64,000 nt of DNA from Akkermansiaceae bacterium (GTDB lineage Bacteria; Verrucomicrobiota; Verrucomicrobiia; Verrucomicrobiales; Akkermansiaceae), in assembly GCA_018402445.1 (NCBI GenBank), contig JAGYIT010000007.1, positions 1,042,424 through 1,106,423 on the forward strand. Reading direction: 5' to 3'. This document shows, piece after piece, positions 1 through 9,500 of this stretch. Position 1 is the first letter of the stretch. Each line of letters opens with the position of its first letter. The translations under genes and the position numbers were made by a program. The notes beneath the pieces are model-generated. The model saw only the letters and a program-made list of their open reading frames with translations. It made no database searches and had not been told where the DNA came from.

Positions 1-264
1 GGGGAGGCCGAATCCGAGTTTTTCTGCGATGGCGGTGCGGAGTTTGAATCCGCCGCCGTCTGGGTAGATGTGAGCTTGGTCGATGGCACCGGCCATGGCC
101 TTTTTGGCGAGGGGCGAGGGGCCGAGGGGATTTTCGTTGGAGGCGACCTTGACGATGGCAGCGGGGTCGAGGCCGAGCTCGCGGGCGGTTTCCTCGATAG
201 GTTTACCGGGTTCGTAGGCGATGAGGTCACAGACGAAGGAGTTGGCGAAATCGGAGATGGGCAT
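1..264 (-). CDS. hisC: Histidinol-phosphate aminotransferase, N-terminal 88 residues (runs off the window)
   Basis: The first 88 codons read leftward from an ATG at 264 and stay open to base 1. The translation has the typical opening of class I/II PLP aminotransferases of the HisC type: a short helix (YEPGKPIEETARELGL), then VKVASNENPLGPSPLAKKAM, then a Y-P-D-G tract. The N-E-N-P-L-G-P block is the hallmark of histidinol-phosphate aminotransferase, which converts imidazole-acetol phosphate plus glutamate to histidinol phosphate in cytoplasmic histidine synthesis. The PLP lysine lies outside the window. A related aromatic or cobalamin-type aminotransferase cannot be ruled out from the N-terminus alone. 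Confidence 0.85.
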   Translation of the reverse strand, partial: MPISDFANSFVCDLIAYEPGKPIEETARELGLDPAAIVKVASNENPLGPSPLAKKAMAGAIDQAHIYPDGGGFKLRTAIAEKLGFGLP

Positions 265-329
265 GGCGGGCGGAAAGTGGTGCGGGGGAGGGAATTTGTC
301 GAGGGGAAGAGTGGACGGGCGACAGTATG

Positions 330-367
330 TCCCCCGGACGGACTGGGACTGCAAGTCCCAGCCACGG
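330..367 (-). repeat. Dispersed palindromic repeat, family R1, copy 1
   Basis: Read on the minus strand, bases 367 to 337 are identical over 31 bases to 41463-41493. The core TGGGACTTGCAGTCCCA is a 7-bp stem with a TGC loop. This copy sits between hisC and the ArsC-like gene. The second copy lies inside the start of a pseudopilin gene. Confidence 0.8.
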
Positions 368-372
368 TCTTT

Positions 373-729
373 TCAAATCAGTGACTCGGACCATTTCTGC
401 GGATCGAAGCCCGCGAGGGCGAGATCGCCTTTGATGAGGAAGGGACGTTTGATGAGGTTGCCGTTGGAGGCGAGGAGGGCGAGGGCCTCGGCTTCGGGCA
501 TGGATGGGAGGGTGTCCTTGAGGTTGAGGGCGCGGTAGTCCTGTCCGGAGGTGTTGAAGCGTTTGCGGATGTCGCCGTTGGCGGATTTGAGGGCGAGCTG
601 GAGTTCGGCGAGGGTGGGAGGCCTTTCGCGGATGGGGATTTCCTCGAAGGGGATGTTATTATCGCGGAGCCATTTCACGGCCTTGCGGCAGGTGTCGCAG
701 GTTTTGAGGATGTAAATTTTAACTTTCAA
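373..729 (-). CDS. ArsC/Spx-family thioredoxin-fold protein
   Basis: This 118-residue protein has the ArsC/Spx/MgsR fold. A C-x-x-C motif (KTCDTCRK) follows the first strand at residues ~9-16, and the protein ends with an R-P-F-L-I-K segment (residues ~96-101) typical of the Spx/ArsC-like group. Members are arsenate reductases, redox regulators or uncharacterised oxidoreductases. Here no ars genes are adjacent and I cannot choose between these roles. The only reasonable start is TTG at 729, which lies inside an R3 repeat (TTGAAAGTTAAAATT), so the first few residues are repeat-derived and no Shine-Dalgarno sequence is visible. The gene is probably co-oriented with hisC downstream. Confidence 0.75.
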   Translation of the reverse strand: MKVKIYILKTCDTCRKAVKWLRDNNIPFEEIPIRERPPTLAELQLALKSANGDIRKRFNTSGQDYRALNLKDTLPSMPEAEALALLASNGNLIKRPFLIKGDLALAGFDPQKWSESLI

Positions 730-750
730 CTTTCAACTTTCAAGGAAGAG
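721..750. repeat. AT-rich TTGAA-type intergenic repeat (family R3)
   Basis: Tandem TTTCAAC units end in TTTCAAGGAAGAG. On the minus strand this reads CTTCCTTGAA followed by AGTTGAA units. It fills the gap between two minus-strand genes and supplies the TTG start of the downstream one. Confidence 0.7.
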
Positions 751-754
751 GAAA

Positions 755-1453
755 TCATAATCCCCAGGCTCCGATTTCCTTGGATTTCGCGGTGCGCTGG
801 AGATTCAACAAGCGGTCTTTCTGCTCGCGTAGCGGGGTGCCGTCGGGGAGGGGGGCTCCTTTTGTGTGGATGCGGGCGAGGCCGTTTCCGACGAGGAGTT
901 CGTGGAGGAAACGCTTTTCTCCGTTGTAGGTGAGTTCGACGAAGGCGTGGTAGCGGCGGTCGCCGAAGGGGTCGTCCCATTCGGTGTGAAGAGTGAAAGG
1001 GGCTGCGGCGAGGAGGGCGAGCGCGTAGGTTTTCGCCTGATTGCCGATCTCCACCGCCTGCTGCGGGGTGATGCCGCCCAGATCCGCAGCCTGCTGGGCG
1101 ATTCGTTTGTAATTATTGCGGCCGCCGCCGTAGGATTTGAAGGCGCTCTCCGGCGCATCGACGAAGTAGAGCCGGATGATCTCGGACCTCCTGCCGGGCA
1201 CTTTCACGCGAAAGCTGTCGCCGTCATTGCCGCGGTCATCGGCCAGGGTGCAGTCGTGGAAGACTTCGTAGCGTTCGGAAGTGGCGGCGCGGGATGGTTC
1301 GGAAGCGGGGGAGGCTTGCCCGGAGATGGGCGGAGCTTGCCTGCTTTTCGGTGCGGCGGGAGCGGACTCCCGATAGACATCGAAGATCCAGACCACGACC
1401 GCTGCTAGGAGGATCAGGATCGGGACGACGGATGTCTTGGCGCGAACAGCCAT
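755..1453 (-). CDS. Secreted or membrane-anchored thermonuclease-like (SNase-domain) protein
   Basis: This 232-residue protein starts at ATG 1453. An N-terminal hydrophobic segment (residues ~10-26) suggests an uncleaved anchor or signal peptide, followed by an Ala/Pro/Ser-rich linker to ~60. The rest resembles staphylococcal-nuclease domains: D-G-D-S-F-R-V (~77-83), then the R-L-Y-F-V-D-A-P-E-S block (~94-103) that holds the first catalytic Arg and the Ca-binding Asp of SNase, and a late strand with LLVGNGLARIHT (~190-201). The long YGGGRNNYKRIAQQAADLGG stretch between them is an insert common in environmental homologues. The expected function is an extracytoplasmic nuclease. I did not verify every catalytic residue. 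Confidence 0.7.
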   Translation of the reverse strand: MAVRAKTSVVPILILLAAVVVWIFDVYRESAPAAPKSRQAPPISGQASPASEPSRAATSERYEVFHDCTLADDRGNDGDSFRVKVPGRRSEIIRLYFVDAPESAFKSYGGGRNNYKRIAQQAADLGGITPQQAVEIGNQAKTYALALLAAAPFTLHTEWDDPFGDRRYHAFVELTYNGEKRFLHELLVGNGLARIHTKGAPLPDGTPLREQKDRLLNLQRTAKSKEIGAWGL

Positions 1454-1482
1454 CGTGGGAAATGCGAGGTTAAGTCCAGCGG

Positions 1483-1520
1483 AACTTGAATGTTGAATTT
1501 TGAAAGTTGAAATTTAAAGT
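1483..1520. repeat. AT-rich TTGAA-type intergenic repeat (family R3)
   Basis: GAACTTGAATGTTGAATTTTGAAAGTTGAAATTTAAA is made of TTGAA units spaced 6-7 bases apart. It fills the gap between the M23 peptidase stop and the nuclease gene and overlaps the peptidase stop codon. Confidence 0.7.
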
Positions 1521-2182
1521 CCCTTGAATCCGGCGTATTCTTGGTAAGTGCCCGTGGGAATTGCGACGCCGCGCCATTCGCGGTTAAGGCGGCGGTATTT
1601 GTTGATGAACTGGGTGGGGTCCGCCCAGTTTGTGAGGTCGGCAGGGATGCCCCTGCGTCCCATGCCGATGTGGATGTTGTGGCGCATCTCGAAGTGGAGA
1701 TGGGCGGTATACATGCCGCGATTCGTGCCGATGGTGCCGACCTGTTGGCCACGCTTCACGCCCTGGCCGGTTTTGACCATCATCTTGTCGAGGTGGCCGT
1801 AGAGGGAGTCGATGAACTTCACCTGGCCACTTTGGGGGTCGCGGTAAGCGTGGCGGATGAGGACAACGTTGCCCCAGCCCTTGCGGACATCGTGGGCGAA
1901 GGTGACGACGCCGTCGGCGACGGTGTAAACGGGATCTCCGAGGTCGGTGTTGCCGCCGCCGCGCCCGTTCCAATCCTCGCCGAAGTGCTGGGGTGAGCGC
2001 AACCGCAGGCCGCGCGCCTTGTAATAGCCTTTGGCATCGGGTTTTCCGACAGGGAAATCGAAGCCGTCCGCCAGGTTCACTTTTACCGACGCGCCTGCAG
2101 GAACGGCGAACAACAGGGCACACAGCGCGGCGAAAACTGCGGTGAGCGTCTTGAAAACCTGTTTGATCCGATTTTTTTCCAT
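1514..2182 (-). CDS. M23-family peptidoglycan endopeptidase (LytM-like), secreted
   Basis: Starting at ATG 2182, a basic N-terminus (MEKNRIKQVFK) and a hydrophobic core ending in PAGA form a cleavable signal peptide. A TTG at 2209 is also open but less convincing. The mature part is a lysostaphin-type metallopeptidase domain: the zinc-binding H-F-G-E-D (variant of HxxxD), a D-P-V-Y-T-V-A-D-G-V-V strand, Y-G-H-L-D, and H-L-H-F-E-M-R with the second HxH zinc ligands. M23 enzymes cut peptide cross-links in the periplasm, or activate amidases when degenerate. Here the zinc ligands look intact, so activity is expected. The gene is monocistronic, with a terminator-bounded transporter upstream and the nuclease gene downstream. 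Confidence 0.85.
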   Translation of the reverse strand: MEKNRIKQVFKTLTAVFAALCALLFAVPAGASVKVNLADGFDFPVGKPDAKGYYKARGLRLRSPQHFGEDWNGRGGGNTDLGDPVYTVADGVVTFAHDVRKGWGNVVLIRHAYRDPQSGQVKFIDSLYGHLDKMMVKTGQGVKRGQQVGTIGTNRGMYTAHLHFEMRHNIHIGMGRRGIPADLTNWADPTQFINKYRRLNREWRGVAIPTGTYQEYAGFKGL

Positions 2183-2220
2183 CCGCACACACTTCACTCC
2201 CGCTAACAATACGGGGCAAG

Positions 2221-2258
2221 GGAAAAAGAAAACGGCACACCCTTTGCAGGGTGCGCCG
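2221..2258 (-). terminator. Rho-independent terminator of the MFS transporter gene
   Basis: On the minus strand an 11-bp stem (CGGCGCACCCT / AGGGTGTGCCG, one G-T pair) with loop GCAA is followed by TTTTCTTTTTCC. It begins about 20 bases after the transporter stop codon. Confidence 0.85.
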
Positions 2259-2278
2259 TAGGAGAGGCGAAGGTGAGC

Positions 2279-3859
2279 TTATTGTTGCTCGTCCACCTTG
2301 AGCGGACGGTAGCCGCCGATGGATTTGAAGTAGAAAATTAGGAAGAGGAAGATACCTGCCATAGTGAGCGGGATGATGGAATCGACACGCAGGGTCTGGC
2401 GGTTGCCGACGATGTCGGCGTCCACCACGGTTTGTTCGGTGGCGGTTCTTTCTTTCGAGTTTTTCGCGGCTTCAAGCCTCACGGGATCGATGGTGGAGAC
2501 TTCCTGGAAGGCGAGGAACTTGCTGGTGTTCTCACCCGTCCATTCGGCGTGGATGGCCGAATCCTTTTTGGCGAGGTCCTCAGCGGCGAAGCGATCTTTG
2601 AAATAACCAAGTCCGGGGCCGCCGATGAGACCGGCGGACATCATGCCGACGCCGCCCATGAGGGAGATGGCGATGCCGCCCGTGCGGGGGAAGCGGTCGG
2701 AAACCACGGCGAGCATGGTAGGCCAGAAGAAGGTTTTGCCGAAGGCATAAACAAGGAGGGCGCCGAGGGCGGGGCCGAAGGCGGAAACCGCGCTGACGAG
2801 GTTCAGGCCGAGTATCGCCATGAGCGAGCAGACGAAGAGCAGGCCGACAGGTTTCAGCCCGCACTTGGTCTCGATGAAGTGGGCGCAGAAGCGCAGCCCG
2901 AACATCATGAGCGAGGTGAAGACGAAGAGGATCTTGCCTTGGGTCGGGTTGAGGATCGCGCCGGTGATGTTCTGGATCCAGCCGTCCGTGCCGAGTTCGA
3001 CGGCGCCGACGAGGGCGTGTGCGATGAAGAGGAGGGCGAGCATCCAGTGGCCGATGGCGAAACCGGTTACGGTTGCGATGGAAGCGAGAACCGCGATCGC
3101 GATGAGCGAGGCGAGGATGGTGCCGACAACAGGTGTTTCAAAGAAGGGTGTGAGCAGGCCCTTGAAGAAGAGGTAGAGCATGAAGCTGACGACCGCACCG
3201 CCAAGAAGGCCGACGTCCTTGAGCATCTCGCCGAACTTGAGGCCTTTTTCGGTGGCTTCGGATTTGGGATATTTCTGGCCGAAGAACATCGCCCCATAGA
3301 TGACTGTGGGAATGAGGTAGAGGGAGAGCTGGGCTTTCCAGCTCCAGTTGAAGGTATCGCCTAGCACCCAGCCGATGACTCCACCGAACACCATTCCGAG
3401 TGGCCAGGAGGCGTGGAGGATGTTGAGGTAGTGGTTGCGATTATTGGGGAAAAGGGTGGCGACGAGCGGGTTGGAAACAGCCTCGAGCACGCCGTTGGCG
3501 GCACCGAAGGCGAACATTCCCCAGAATAGGAACTGGTAGGCGACTGCTTGGCTTTGTCCGGCCGTGGCGCCAAATGTCACGAAGGCCGAGATCACGTGGA
3601 GGGCGAAGGCGGCGAAGACGAGCTTGCCGTATCCGAATTTATCCACCAGCACGCCGCCGATCATGATGCCAAAGCAGAAGCTGGTGAAACCGGCTCCGCC
3701 GATCATCCCGAGCTGTGCGCCCGTGAATCCGAAGTCGGCGGCCCAGGTTCCGAAGATGCCTCCCCGGACTCCGAATCCTACTCCGGCTGCCAGGATGGCG
3801 GTGAATCCGGCCCATAGGAGCCGCTTGGCGTTTGGTGCGATTGCGTCTGTGTTGTTCAT
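2279..3859 (-). CDS. Major facilitator superfamily transporter
   Basis: This 526-residue inner-membrane protein begins at ATG 3859, preceded by TTGGAAAACCT. A TTG at 3910 is possible but adds only a hydrophilic tail. The protein has about 12 hydrophobic segments: the first at ~15-35 (LLWAGFTAILAAGVGFGVRG), an MFS signature G-G-V-L-V-D-K-F-G-Y-G-K after TM2, and a central loop around residues 195-210. An unusual ~90-residue hydrophilic, charged insert (starting KDRFAAEDLAKK) sits before the last segment. The sequence resembles verrucomicrobial/planctomycete sugar-type or oligopeptide-type MFS carriers, but I cannot name the substrate. It is transcribed alone, divergently from the efflux operon, and has its own terminator. 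Confidence 0.8.
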   Translation of the reverse strand: MNNTDAIAPNAKRLLWAGFTAILAAGVGFGVRGGIFGTWAADFGFTGAQLGMIGGAGFTSFCFGIMIGGVLVDKFGYGKLVFAAFALHVISAFVTFGATAGQSQAVAYQFLFWGMFAFGAANGVLEAVSNPLVATLFPNNRNHYLNILHASWPLGMVFGGVIGWVLGDTFNWSWKAQLSLYLIPTVIYGAMFFGQKYPKSEATEKGLKFGEMLKDVGLLGGAVVSFMLYLFFKGLLTPFFETPVVGTILASLIAIAVLASIATVTGFAIGHWMLALLFIAHALVGAVELGTDGWIQNITGAILNPTQGKILFVFTSLMMFGLRFCAHFIETKCGLKPVGLLFVCSLMAILGLNLVSAVSAFGPALGALLVYAFGKTFFWPTMLAVVSDRFPRTGGIAISLMGGVGMMSAGLIGGPGLGYFKDRFAAEDLAKKDSAIHAEWTGENTSKFLAFQEVSTIDPVRLEAAKNSKERTATEQTVVDADIVGNRQTLRVDSIIPLTMAGIFLFLIFYFKSIGGYRPLKVDEQQ

Positions 3860-4070
3860 AGGTTTTCCAATGTGTTTGTGGGGATTATCGGGTGAATGGG
3901 TGCTTGGCAAGCATTCGGGTGAAAAAATCAGTTTTTTGTGTGGGAAGCTCAGGAATGGAGGGAAGTCGTGATACGGCGGGGAGTGATGGGATTTATCTCA
4001 AAAAATCGTTTTAAAAAACCGACTGCGGCTTAGGGTGGAAACTCGTTGCGGCGAAGCCATCGCGAAAGAT

Positions 4071-5462
4071 ATGCCACCTAACAGGATCCCACTTTTGATC
4101 ACCCCTGCATTTTTGCTGCTGGTATCCTGTCCGTCGCTTCCAGGCCCGCAGGCGCTTGGCTGGCCTGACGGGGCTGGCGATTCCGGCGGATTACAATGGG
4201 GGACGGGAGTCGGTGCCGGAGCTGGTGGGTAGCCTTTCGGAACTTTTCAATGATGCGGGTTTGAGGAAACAGATCACGCTCTCGCAATCGGGGAATCCGG
4301 ACATCGCGGCGGCGGCGGCGCGGCTGGAGGAGGCGGGGTTCCATACGCGGAGTGTGCGGTCGGTTTTTTTTCCCACGCTGGATTTCAATGCTTCGGGGAG
4401 CCGGTCGCAGTTCAACTCGGCGGGCGGCGGGAACAATTTCGGTTCGGTGATCTCGGATCGATATGCTGCATCGCTCGACGCGCAGTGGGAGGTGGATGTA
4501 TGGGGGCGGGTGAGGGCGGGGTGGCGGCTTCGGACTCTAACAGGGATGCGGCGGCGGCGGATTTCGCGGCGGCGAGGCAGTCGATCGCGGCGCAGACGGC
4601 GCAGGCATATTTCGATCTCGTGGCGGCGACGCGGCTGCGGGATCTCGCGGCGGATCGGCTGGAGTCTTTCCAGGGAACTTTTGATCTGGTGAACCGCCGC
4701 TTCGGTCTCGGGACGGCGGATCTGGGTGAGCTGGATCTGGCGCGGACAGATGTGGAGAACGCGAAATCGGAGATCAATGCGCGGAAGGACGCGCGGGATC
4801 AGGCGGCGCGGCGGCTTGCTACGCTGACCGGGCGCTATCCCGACGCGAACTTGGCGGCGAACTCCTGGCCTTCGTTGCGGCGGGCGGTGGCGGCGGGGAT
4901 TCCTTCCACCTTGATGGAGGTGCGCCCGGACATCTGCGCGGCCTATCTGCGCATCCTTGCGGCGGATTCGAATGTGAAAGTGGCGCACGCCGATCTTTTC
5001 CCGAGGTTCAGCCTGACGGGAGGCGGCGGGCAGCAATCGGCGGCGCTGAGTGATCTGGCGAAATCGAATTTCACCGTATGGGCCATCGCGGCGAACCTCA
5101 CCGCGCCGGTCACCGACGGCGGCCGTCGCCGTGCGGAGCTGGGAGCCGCGAACGCGCGGGCGAAGCAGGCGCTGGCTTCCTATCGCTCGACCGTGCTGAA
5201 CGCATTCCGCGAGGTCGAGAATGCGCTCGGCTCCGAGTCTTATCTGAGGAAACAGGAAGAGGCCACGGCGCGCGCGCTGGAAGCGGCTCGGAGCGCGGAG
5301 GAGCGGGCCTTGCGGAGTTATGAGTCCGGCTTATTGGAAATCCTCACCGTCCTCGACACGACGCGCCGCCGTTTTGACGCCGAGGAAAACCTGATCCGCC
5401 TGAAGAACCTGCGCTTCCAGAACCGGGTGGTGCTTGCCCTTGCGCTGGGCAAGGCTCACTGA
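4071..5462 (+). CDS. NodT/TolC-type outer-membrane efflux lipoprotein (two compensating frameshifts)
   Basis: The gene opens at ATG 4071 with a lipoprotein signal peptide whose lipobox is L-L-V-S-C (Cys codon 4128-4130). It then shifts frame by +1 between ~4130 and 4160 (continuing LAGLTGLAIPADYNGG), and shifts back at the G-run 4518-4521 after DVWGRVRAG (continuing VAASDSNRDAAAADFAAAR). The total length of 1392 bases is a whole number of codons (463 residues), the normal size for the family. Conserved features include Q-W-E-V-D-V-W-G-R, the repeated coiled-coil hairpin ending AAQTAQAYFDLVAATRLRD, and E-V-R-P-D-I-C-A-A. It would form the trimeric outer-membrane channel for the two downstream genes. 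The indels may be sequencing errors. Confidence 0.85.
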
Positions 5463-5467
5463 ACGCC

Positions 5468-6586
5468 ATGAAGACCGCCCTCAAGATCATCATCCCGCTC
5501 GTCATCATCGCGCTCGCGTTGCTGGGCTTCCGTTTCCTCGGCACCCTGAAACCCGAGCCGAGGACGATGGTGCCGCCGCCGGTGGTGCCCGCCATGGAAG
5601 TGATCACGGTGGCTCCCGAAAACCACGCGCCGCCGGTGATGAGCTACGGCACGGTGGCCAGTTATTTTGAAACGGATCTCACGCCGCAGGTGAGCGGGCG
5701 GATCACGTTCGTCTCGCCGAAATTCCGCGTCGGCGAGACGGTGGATACCGAGCATCTGCTCGTTCAGATCGACCCCACCGACTACCGCGCCGCGCTGGCC
5801 ACGGAGGAGGCGAACCTGACCGTGGCCGAGCGGACTTTCGAGGAGGAGAAGATCCGCGCGGAGCAGGCGGAGGGGGATTGGGTGGCTTCCGGCCGGGCGC
5901 TTTCGGCGGCGACGGATTTCGTGCTTAGGAAACCGCAGCTAGCTGCGGCGCGGGCGGGAATCGATTCGGCGAAGGCGGCCATTGAGAAAGCGCGGGCGGA
6001 TCTGGAGCGGACGGAAATCCGCGCGCCGTTTCCCGCTGTCATTACGGCGCGGAACGCTTCGCCGGGGAATCAGGCGTCGCCGCAAGGTTCGTTGGGTTCG
6101 CTGGTTTCCACGGAGAAGGTGGAAATTCGTTTGCCGCTCACCGCGGATCAGGCAGCGAGGGTCGCGCTGCCGGCGAAGGCCGTCCTAACAAGCCCGCTGA
6201 AACCCGGCGCGAGCTGGGAAGCGGAGCTGGTGCGGATGGATCCGACCGTCGATACCCGCAACCAGGTGATCTATGCCGTCGCGGAAATCACTGATCCTTT
6301 CGCGGCAGGGAAAGAGCCGCTGCCGGTCGGCATTTTCGCGAACGCGGCGATCTCCGCGCAACCCATCGGCGCGAGCTACCGGGTGCCCGAGGCGGCTTAC
6401 GTGAATGACAGTTATCTGTGGAGTGTGGATGGGGAAAACAAGATCGCGCGGCTGGAGACGCAGCGGCTGTTCGCGTTCGAGGGGCACGTCTATCTGAAAG
6501 CACCCGACGGAGCGGAGACCGTGAGGATCATTTCCCGTCCGCTTAGCAATTTCAGGACAGGCATGAAAATCAAGAAAGCCGAGTGA
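5468..6586 (+). CDS. RND efflux periplasmic adaptor (membrane fusion protein)
   Basis: This 372-residue protein has an N-terminal anchor (residues 5-24, IIIPLVIIALALLGFRFLG). A lipoyl/barrel-sandwich half (YGTVASYFETDLTPQVSGRI, ~58-77) is followed by an alpha-helical hairpin (~105-170, rich in Ala/Glu), the second lipoyl half (RTEIRAPFPAVITARNASPG) and a beta-barrel domain. This is the HlyD/AcrA architecture. It bridges the outer-membrane channel encoded five bases upstream and the pump encoded immediately downstream, with which it overlaps by four bases (GTGA), so translation is likely coupled. Confidence 0.9.
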   Translation: MKTALKIIIPLVIIALALLGFRFLGTLKPEPRTMVPPPVVPAMEVITVAPENHAPPVMSYGTVASYFETDLTPQVSGRITFVSPKFRVGETVDTEHLLVQIDPTDYRAALATEEANLTVAERTFEEEKIRAEQAEGDWVASGRALSAATDFVLRKPQLAAARAGIDSAKAAIEKARADLERTEIRAPFPAVITARNASPGNQASPQGSLGSLVSTEKVEIRLPLTADQAARVALPAKAVLTSPLKPGASWEAELVRMDPTVDTRNQVIYAVAEITDPFAAGKEPLPVGIFANAAISAQPIGASYRVPEAAYVNDSYLWSVDGENKIARLETQRLFAFEGHVYLKAPDGAETVRIISRPLSNFRTGMKIKKAE

Positions 6587-9500
6587 ACAAGCATCCTTTC
6601 ATCACCTGGTTCGCATCGAACCCCGTCGTGGCGAACATCATGCTGTTCTCCATCCTCGGGGCGGGGATCTATACGGCGCTGACGGTGCGGAAAGAGGGTT
6701 TCCCGGCCTTCGCGGCGGAGACTGTGACGGTCACTGTGCCCATCCTCGGAGGGACGCCGGAAAACGTGGAGCGCGGGGTGGCGATCCAGATCGAGGAGTC
6801 GCTGCAGGGCGTCTCCGGCATCGACGAGGTGCGCTCGGTTTCCTCCGACAACCTCTCCACGGTCACGGTGCGCGCGCTCGAGGGTTACCCGATCACGCGT
6901 TTGCTGGACGATGTGAAGGTGCAGGTGGATGCGATCCCGAACCTGCCCGAGCAGGCGGAGAAACCCATCGTGAAGGAGAACAAGCGCCAGAGCCAGGTGC
7001 TGTGGGTGGAGATCTATGGCAGCGATGACGAGGTCTTGCGGAAAGAGACGGCGCGGCGGATGCGGGACATGCTTTTGGCGCAGCCCGCGATCTCCAAGGT
7101 GGAGACGTTCGGCGCGCGGGATTACGAGGTTGCCATCGAGCCATCCGAAGAGGCGTTGCGGAAATACGGACTGACTTTCGAGGAGGTCGCCGATGCGGTC
7201 TCGGAAAACTCCGTGGATCTCGGCGGCGGCGATGTCCGCTCGGCGCGCGGCAACATTTCCCTGCGGGCGCGCGACCAGGCCTACCGCAAGGCGGACTTCG
7301 AGAACATCCCGGTGCGGACGGACGCCGACGGCTCGCGGATTTTCATCCGGGACGTGGCGACGGTGCGCGACGGATTCATCGGCCAGAAAATCCTGAACCG
7401 TTTCCGCGGCGAGCCGACCACGAGTTTGCAGGTCGTCACCGAGGGCGACGACGACATCATCGAGGCGGTCACGCAGGCGCGGCGGACGGTGGCGGAGTTC
7501 AAGGATCTGCCGGAGGGGATCAAGGTCGCGGAGTGGCTGGACGGATCGACGAGAATCCGCGACCGCCTGCACCTGCTCGGGAAAAACGGAGCGATCGGCG
7601 TGTGCCTTGTCCTCGTGGTGCTGATGCTTTTCCTGAACCTGCGGCTCGCGTTCTGGGTGGCGGTGGGCATTCCCGTTTCGCTGGCCGGCGCGGTGGCTTT
7701 GTTTCCGATTCCGGGCATCGATCTCTCGGTCAACGTCATCTCGGCCTTCGGTTTCCTCGTGGTGCTGGGGATCGTGGTGGACGATGCGATCGTGATCGGC
7801 GAGTCGATCTACTCGGAAAAGGAAGCGAAGGGCGATGGCGATGCTGACGCCATCGAGACCACGGTCGCGGGTGTGAGCCGGGTGGTGACGCCGGCGACCT
7901 TCGGCGTGCTTACGACCATCGCGGCCTTCCTGCCGCTCACGCAGGTCAGCGGGCGTTTGGGAAATGTCTTCGGCCAGATCGCGACGGTGGTGGTGCTGTG
8001 CCTGATCTTTTCCCTGATCGAATCGAAGCTGATCCTGCCTGCGCACCTCGCCCATCTCAACGTCCACCGCAAGCCGGGCAACCCGGTCAGCAGGGCGTGG
8101 TCGCGTTTCCAGAAATCCATCGCCAACGGGCTGAACCGGTTCGTGGAGAAATGCTACACGCCCCTGATCGAGCGCATGATCCCGTGGCGCTACGCGGTGC
8201 TCGCCGGGTTCGTGGCGGTGCTGATTTTGGTGATCGGGCTGTTCCCGGCGGGGAAGCTGCGGTTTGTTTTTTTCCCGAACATCTACAACGACGACATCAA
8301 CGCGAGCCTGAGCCTCGCGCAGGGTCAATCGCCGGATTACCTCCACGCGCAGGCGCTGCGGATCGAGGAGACGGCCCGGCAGCTCGGCGAGAGATACCAG
8401 CAGGAGTTCGGGCACAATCCGTTCCTTGAGATCCAGCTGGCGGCGAGCACGAACACCGACGCCGCCGTCTCCGCGCAGCTCTCGCGCTCGTCCTCCCGGC
8501 CTTTTCTCCCCAGCGAGCAGATCGTCCTGGACTGGCGGAAAGCGGTGGGCAGCGTGGCGGGAGCGAGGTCGCTGTCATTTTCCGCCACCGCCGGACCGCG
8601 CGGCGGGGATATCCAGATCAACCTGGAAAGCGACGACCTCGCGGAACTCGAAGCCGCCGCCGCAGAGCTGACCGATGAGATCGCCACCTATCCGGGTACC
8701 TTCGATGTCAGCGACAGCTTCGACTCGGGCAAGCCGGAGATCCTCTATTCGGTCACGCCGGAAGGGGAGGCGGCGGGCTTCACGCGGCGTGATCTTGCGG
8801 TGGCCGTGCGCGACGCGTATTACGGGCGCGAGGCGCAGCGGATGCAGCGCGGGCGCGACGAGGTGCGGGTGATGGTGCGTTATCCCGAGGAGCAGCGGAA
8901 ATCACTGGAGACGCTGCGCGAAATGCGGGTGCGTGCGCCGGACGGAACCGCCGTGCCTTTCCCCGTGGTGGCGGACACGAGCTACGGCCAGTCGCTGGCC
9001 TCCATCGAGCGCATCAACAACCGCCGCGTGGTCACCATCAACGCGGCGGTGAACAAGGCGACGACCACGCCGGACGAGGTCAACACACGGCTGGAGAGTG
9101 ATTTTTTCCCGGAGTTTCTCGCGAGATATCCGGGCATCCGGATCACCGAGAGCGGCGAGGTGGAGCAGCGGATAAAATCGGTGGAATCGCTGAAGCTGGG
9201 TTTCATTTTCAGCATCATTTTCATCTACGTGCTCATCGCGATCCCGCTGAAAAGCTACACCAAGCCGCTGATCATCATGTCGGTGATCCCCTTCGGCATC
9301 ATCGGTGCGCTGATGGGACATTTCATGATGGATATCCCGATCTCCATCCTCTCGGTGTTCGGCATCCTCGCTTTGTCCGGCGTGGTGGTGAACGATTCGC
9401 TGGTGCTTGTTTGCGAGGTGAACAACCTGCGCGGGGAGGGGAGATCGCTCTCCGATTCCGTGAAAATGGCCGGCGCGAGGCGTTTCCGCGCGATCCTGCT

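Noticed and set aside
721..750. CRISPR array at the TTGAA-type repeats, and likewise at 18756-18925 and 63866-63990
   Set aside because: The units are only 6-9 bases long without unique spacers, and no cas genes are present.
6490..8415. A 641-residue open frame on the minus strand opposite the RND pump gene
   Set aside because: It is rich in Arg/His/Asp with no recognisable motif and is antisense to a strongly conserved pump. High GC makes such mirror frames common here, as also at 14785-16140 and 32425-33609.
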